5,807 nt of DNA from assembly GCA_001412365.1 (NCBI GenBank), contig LKUE01000022.1, positions 1 through 5,807 on the forward strand, in the 5' to 3' direction. Shown in pieces: positions 4,046 to 5,807 of the stretch (positions within the stretch are counted from its first letter, which is position 1; each line of letters starts with the position of its first letter). The translations under genes and the position numbers were made by a program. The notes under the pieces are model-generated. The model was not told the origin of the DNA and ran no database searches. It was given only the letters and a program-made list of their open reading frames with translations. Source of the stretch: Desulfuromonas sp. SDB (GTDB lineage Bacteria > SDB-A).

Positions 4046-4265
4046 AGTTTTAAACATAGATAAACACGGATTTTGGCTATTTTTAAAAGGTAGAGAATAT
4101 TTTTTACCTTATTCTGATTTCCCCTGGTTTTTAGAAGCAAGAATTAAAGATATTAATAAAGTTGAATTACTCCATGAATCTCATATCTATTGGCCTAATT
4201 TAGATATTGATCTGGATGTTAAAATTCTTGAAAATCTAGAAAATTATCCTTTAACTTATAAATAA
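4005..4265 (+). CDS. DUF2442 protein, partner of DUF4160
   Basis: The 86-residue protein carries the DUF2442 pattern: EVLNIDKHGFWLFLKGREYFLPYSDFPWF (14-42), ARIKDINKVELLHESHIYWPNLDIDLDV (45-72) and the ending NYPLTYK. Family members are small mixed alpha/beta proteins, and many occur as the second gene after DUF4160. It starts inside the DUF4160 gene at 4005 in another frame. A GAGGA ribosome site (3992-3996) lies 8 nt upstream, much better than that of the first gene, so this product is probably made in excess. That would suit an antitoxin-like role, but this is inference. The gene is complete. It is followed by a degenerate palindromic repeat rather than a recognisable terminator. Confidence 0.87.
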   Translation: MKSKIHGKNISEIEVLNIDKHGFWLFLKGREYFLPYSDFPWFLEARIKDINKVELLHESHIYWPNLDIDLDVKILENLENYPLTYK

Positions 4266-4285
4266 ACTTTCATTTTCTTCCCTTA

Positions 4286-4322
4286 ATTTACCTGGTGCAA
4301 ATAGCAGGTGAATAGGATAAGA
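4286..4322 (+). repeat. Palindromic intergenic repeat, degenerate copy 5, with tail
   Basis: ATTTACCTG (4286-4294) and GCAGGTGAA (4304-4312) keep the outer arms of the palindrome around a longer, altered centre. TAGGATAAGAAA follows, matching the tail of copy 2. Orientation is + by the tail. It separates the DUF2442 gene from vapBC. Confidence 0.6.
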
Positions 4323-4355
4323 AATACTGATATGAAACAACTAATATAATTTTCT

Positions 4356-4413
4356 TTGAACTATCTTAAAAAAGTGTTATCATAATGTATAAAGTGATAA
4401 CATTTAATCGGAG
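4356..4413 (+). promoter_or_regulatory. vapBC operator and probable promoter
   Basis: TGTTATCA (4375-4382) and TGATAACA (4395-4402) are perfect 8-bp inverted arms with 12 bp between them, so the arms lie on about the same face of the helix. This is a typical operator for a VapB ribbon-helix-helix dimer or VapBC complex. CATAAT (4381-4386) or TATAAA (4388-4393) could be the -10, with TTGAAC (4356-4361) as a -35; spacing is not ideal for either. GGAG (4410-4413) is the vapB ribosome site, 7 nt from the ATG. Confidence 0.6.
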
Positions 4414-4420
4414 TTAATAT

Positions 4421-4669
4421 ATGATTAGAACTCAAATACAATTAACTGAAAAGCAAGCAGAAGCTTTGAAAAAATTGTCTTCTGAAAAAGATGTATCCAT
4501 TTCTGAATTAATCAGAAGAGGTGTGGATTTGTTATTAAAAACGGACTTAATTTCCAATAATGAATTGAAAAAGAAAAATGCGTTGAAATTATCTGGTTTA
4601 CATAAAACCGGTTGTAAAAATCTTTCTACTCATCATGATTATTACATTTATGAGGATAATAACAAATGA
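4421..4669 (+). CDS. vapB: VapB-type ribbon-helix-helix antitoxin
   Basis: The 82-residue antitoxin has a CopG/Arc-type ribbon-helix-helix at residues 1-41: the IRTQIQLTEKQ strand, helix AEALKKLSSEK, then VSISELIRRGVDLLL. The dimer binds DNA with the N-terminal ribbon, presumably at the palindrome 4375-4402. The C-terminal tail, with SGLHKTG and the aromatic DYYIYED, should occupy the active-site groove of the toxin. Translation starts at 4421 behind a GGAG ribosome site. The stop overlaps the vapC start as ATGA, so the two genes are translationally coupled. It looks intact. The VapB name is given because the partner is a PIN-domain protein; RHH antitoxins also pair with other toxins. Confidence 0.9.
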   Translation: MIRTQIQLTEKQAEALKKLSSEKDVSISELIRRGVDLLLKTDLISNNELKKKNALKLSGLHKTGCKNLSTHHDYYIYEDNNK

Positions 4670-5070
4670 GTGTATTTGTGGATACATCAGGAATTCTCGC
4701 TTTGATTAATGCTGACGATATTAATCACAAACAGGCAGATGAAATCTGGAAAAATCTGATTGAAAAAGAGGAGGAATTGATTTCCACTAACTATGTTCTC
4801 TTAGAAACTATAGCAGTAATCCAAAACAGAATTGGATTAACAGCAGTTAATTCTTTATATAAATATTTGATCCCCATACTGAAAATTATGTGGGTAGATG
4901 TTTCTGTTCATAATCGAGCAATGACAAATTTACTAATCATGAATAAGAAAAAGATAAGTTTAGTTGATTGTGTCAGCTTTGAAATCATGAATTTATCCGG
5001 CATTACTGAAGTATTCTGCTTTGACAAACATTTTCAGGAACAAGGATATACTTTCATCGAGATGAATTGA
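4666..5070 (+). CDS. vapC: PIN-domain VapC toxin ribonuclease
   Basis: The 134-residue PIN-domain protein has all four acidic residues expected at the metal site: Asp6 in VFVDTSGILAL, Glu47 in STNYVLLETIAV, Asp101 in ISLVDCVSFEIM and Asp120 in VFCFDKHFQEQGY. VapC toxins are Mg2+/Mn2+-dependent RNases that cut initiator tRNA, other tRNAs or rRNA to stop translation; the target cannot be predicted here. The length fits the family. The ATG overlaps the vapB stop by 4 nt and there is no independent ribosome site, which favours antitoxin over toxin. The module is complete and appears functional. The gene converges on hipA with a 255-bp gap containing decayed repeats. Confidence 0.93.
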   Translation: MSVFVDTSGILALINADDINHKQADEIWKNLIEKEEELISTNYVLLETIAVIQNRIGLTAVNSLYKYLIPILKIMWVDVSVHNRAMTNLLIMNKKKISLVDCVSFEIMNLSGITEVFCFDKHFQEQGYTFIEMN

Positions 5071-5112
5071 TAATTAAAAGAGAAAATAATATACCTTCCC
5101 CTTTCTGATGAC

Positions 5113-5237
5113 GAATCACAGGTAAACACTATTCACAGATTACACCCCCCACCACCGATGGGATTGGAACACAGATGGACAGGATTTCAATTGATCAATC
5201 TACCGAGCATCAGGGAAACAAGATAAGAATTATGATG
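5113..5237 (+). repeat. Decayed intergenic repeats between vapC and hipA
   Basis: Several family motifs occur in degenerate form: CACAGGTAAACACT, CACAGATTAC followed by a C-rich run (about 5145-5155), AACACAGATGGACAGGAT (about 5169-5186), an ATTGATCAAT segment, and AAACAAGATAAGAATTATGAT (about 5217-5237), which resembles the tails of copies 2 and 3. No palindrome of the ACCTGCC type is intact and no ORF is recognisable. Confidence 0.4.
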
Positions 5238-5307
5238 ATAAAAGCTTTTTTAAAATCTTCTATTAGATTTATATATAAACTCAGATAATAGCAATAATCT
5301 AACTTTT

Positions 5308-5333
5308 AAAAATATGACTTGAGTATTAAGTCA
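5308..5333 (-). terminator. Possible intrinsic terminator of hipA
   Basis: On the minus strand TGACTT (5333-5328), a 7-nt loop and AAGTCA (5320-5315) form a 6-bp stem, followed by TA and five T (5312-5308). The hipA stop codon (5328-5326) falls within it. The stem is AT-rich and weak, so termination would be partial. Confidence 0.4.
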
Positions 5334-5807
5334 ATCTGGAATACTTTTCATTAACTATTTCTTTAAATCTTTCTTTTTCCTGCCGGTCAAGATAGGAATT
5401 ATCAATTATCTTTTGAATTTCAGCTTTCTTATCAATAAATAAGTTAATAGCTTTTTCGGGGATTTTCAGATATTTAGCAAATTTAATAAAATCCGGCTTT
5501 TGGATATTATTCTTTTTCCCATTTAAAGTAAGAGCAGTATCCTCTTCTTCCGGGATCAATATTTTTGAAGATACAATATCATAACCGGGTGAAAGTCTTA
5601 TTTCATTGTGGTTATTATATATTATGGAAAAATTTTTCTGATGAGCATCTCCATTCCCTAATATGAAATTTAATACGATTCTCTCAAAAAATAACTGGAC
5701 ATCTAAACCGGGTACTTCAGATATTGACCATAATTTTTTCCCGATTTCTTCATATGATCCACTGTATTTATCTTTCTTATTTAAAATCTGAAAAAAAGTT
5801 TCCGTAT
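5326..5807 (-). CDS. hipA: HipA-family serine/threonine kinase toxin, C-terminal part
   Basis: The frame is open from the right edge to the TAA at 5326 and gives 159 residues of the C-terminal kinase lobe; the rest lies outside the window. Key elements are KYSGSYEEIGKKL (13-25), the catalytic loop FILGNGDAHQKNFS (47-60), with Asp53 and Asn58 in the positions of E. coli HipA Asp309 and its following Asn, and the metal-binding segment LSPGYDIVSSK (71-81), with Asp76 equivalent to Asp332. TALTLNGKKNN and a helical tail follow. HipA kinases inactivate glutamyl-tRNA synthetase, or TrpS for HipT, by phosphorylation. Catalytic residues are intact in the visible part. An ATG at 5559 is internal. A HipB-type antitoxin gene would be expected upstream, beyond the edge. 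Confidence 0.92.
   Translation of the reverse strand, partial: TETFFQILNKKDKYSGSYEEIGKKLWSISEVPGLDVQLFFERIVLNFILGNGDAHQKNFSIIYNNHNEIRLSPGYDIVSSKILIPEEEDTALTLNGKKNNIQKPDFIKFAKYLKIPEKAINLFIDKKAEIQKIIDNSYLDRQEKERFKEIVNEKYSRLT

Noticed and set aside
4050-4072. CATAGATAAACACGGAT inside the DUF2442 gene, similar to the CACAGAT-type intergenic repeat at 3684-3697
   Set aside because: It encodes the conserved NIDKHGF part of the DUF2442 family in frame, so the similarity is most simply coincidental.
3946-4140. A 64-codon minus-strand frame
   Set aside because: It lies opposite the DUF4160/DUF2442 overlap, both of which are secure; its composition is typical of an antisense shadow.
5326-5559. A separate 77-residue gene starting at the ATG at 5559
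   Set aside because: The same frame stays open to the right edge and encodes the HipA catalytic loop and metal-binding segment, so this ATG is an internal methionine.

Overview
This AT-rich window holds no housekeeping or metabolic genes. Every recognisable gene belongs to a toxin-antitoxin (TA) family, so it reads as a TA island on a bacterial chromosome or large replicon. Low GC, frequent AGA and ATA codons and dispersed intergenic repeats fit an uncultured or anaerobic low-GC bacterium (Atribacterota-, Cloacimonadota- or Bacteroidota-like). That placement is a guess: there is no rRNA or marker gene.

Layout, left to right: (1) higBA on + (223-806), with an operator-rich promoter. (2) A DUF4258-DUF2283 pair on - (1447 down to 1002). 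(3) hicB on + (1707-1919), followed by a hicA reading frame that is intact over 62 codons except for one in-frame TAA at codon 20 (1916-2104), a point-mutated toxin. (4) A short unrecognised ORF on - (2327-2127), possibly a gene fragment. (5) A ParD-like antitoxin and RelE/ParE toxin on + (2471-2971). (6) A HicB-XRE fusion antitoxin on - (3515-3087), preceded only by the C-terminal end of its hicA (3625-3518). (7) A DUF4160-DUF2442 overlapping pair on + (3806-4265). (8) vapBC on + (4421-5070). (9) The C-terminal 159 residues of a HipA-family Ser/Thr kinase toxin on -, running off the right edge (5807-5326).

Most module boundaries carry a copy, good or degraded, of a short palindromic repeat (ACCTGCC, short loop, GGCAGGT, often with a trailing GGATAAGAA-type tail). 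All copies whose polarity can be read point the same way, whatever the gene direction. Two boundaries also carry an AT-rich leader plus a C-rich stretch. No integrase, transposase or integron attC-like site is visible.

Three patterns stand out. Two hicA toxins are broken while both hicB antitoxins remain intact. The modules with a known or presumed toxin (or DUF4160) first start without a clear Shine-Dalgarno, two of them with a GTG 6-7 nt after a -10 box (likely leaderless), whereas the second gene of each has a good SD. Five promoter regions contain inverted repeats suited to autoregulation.
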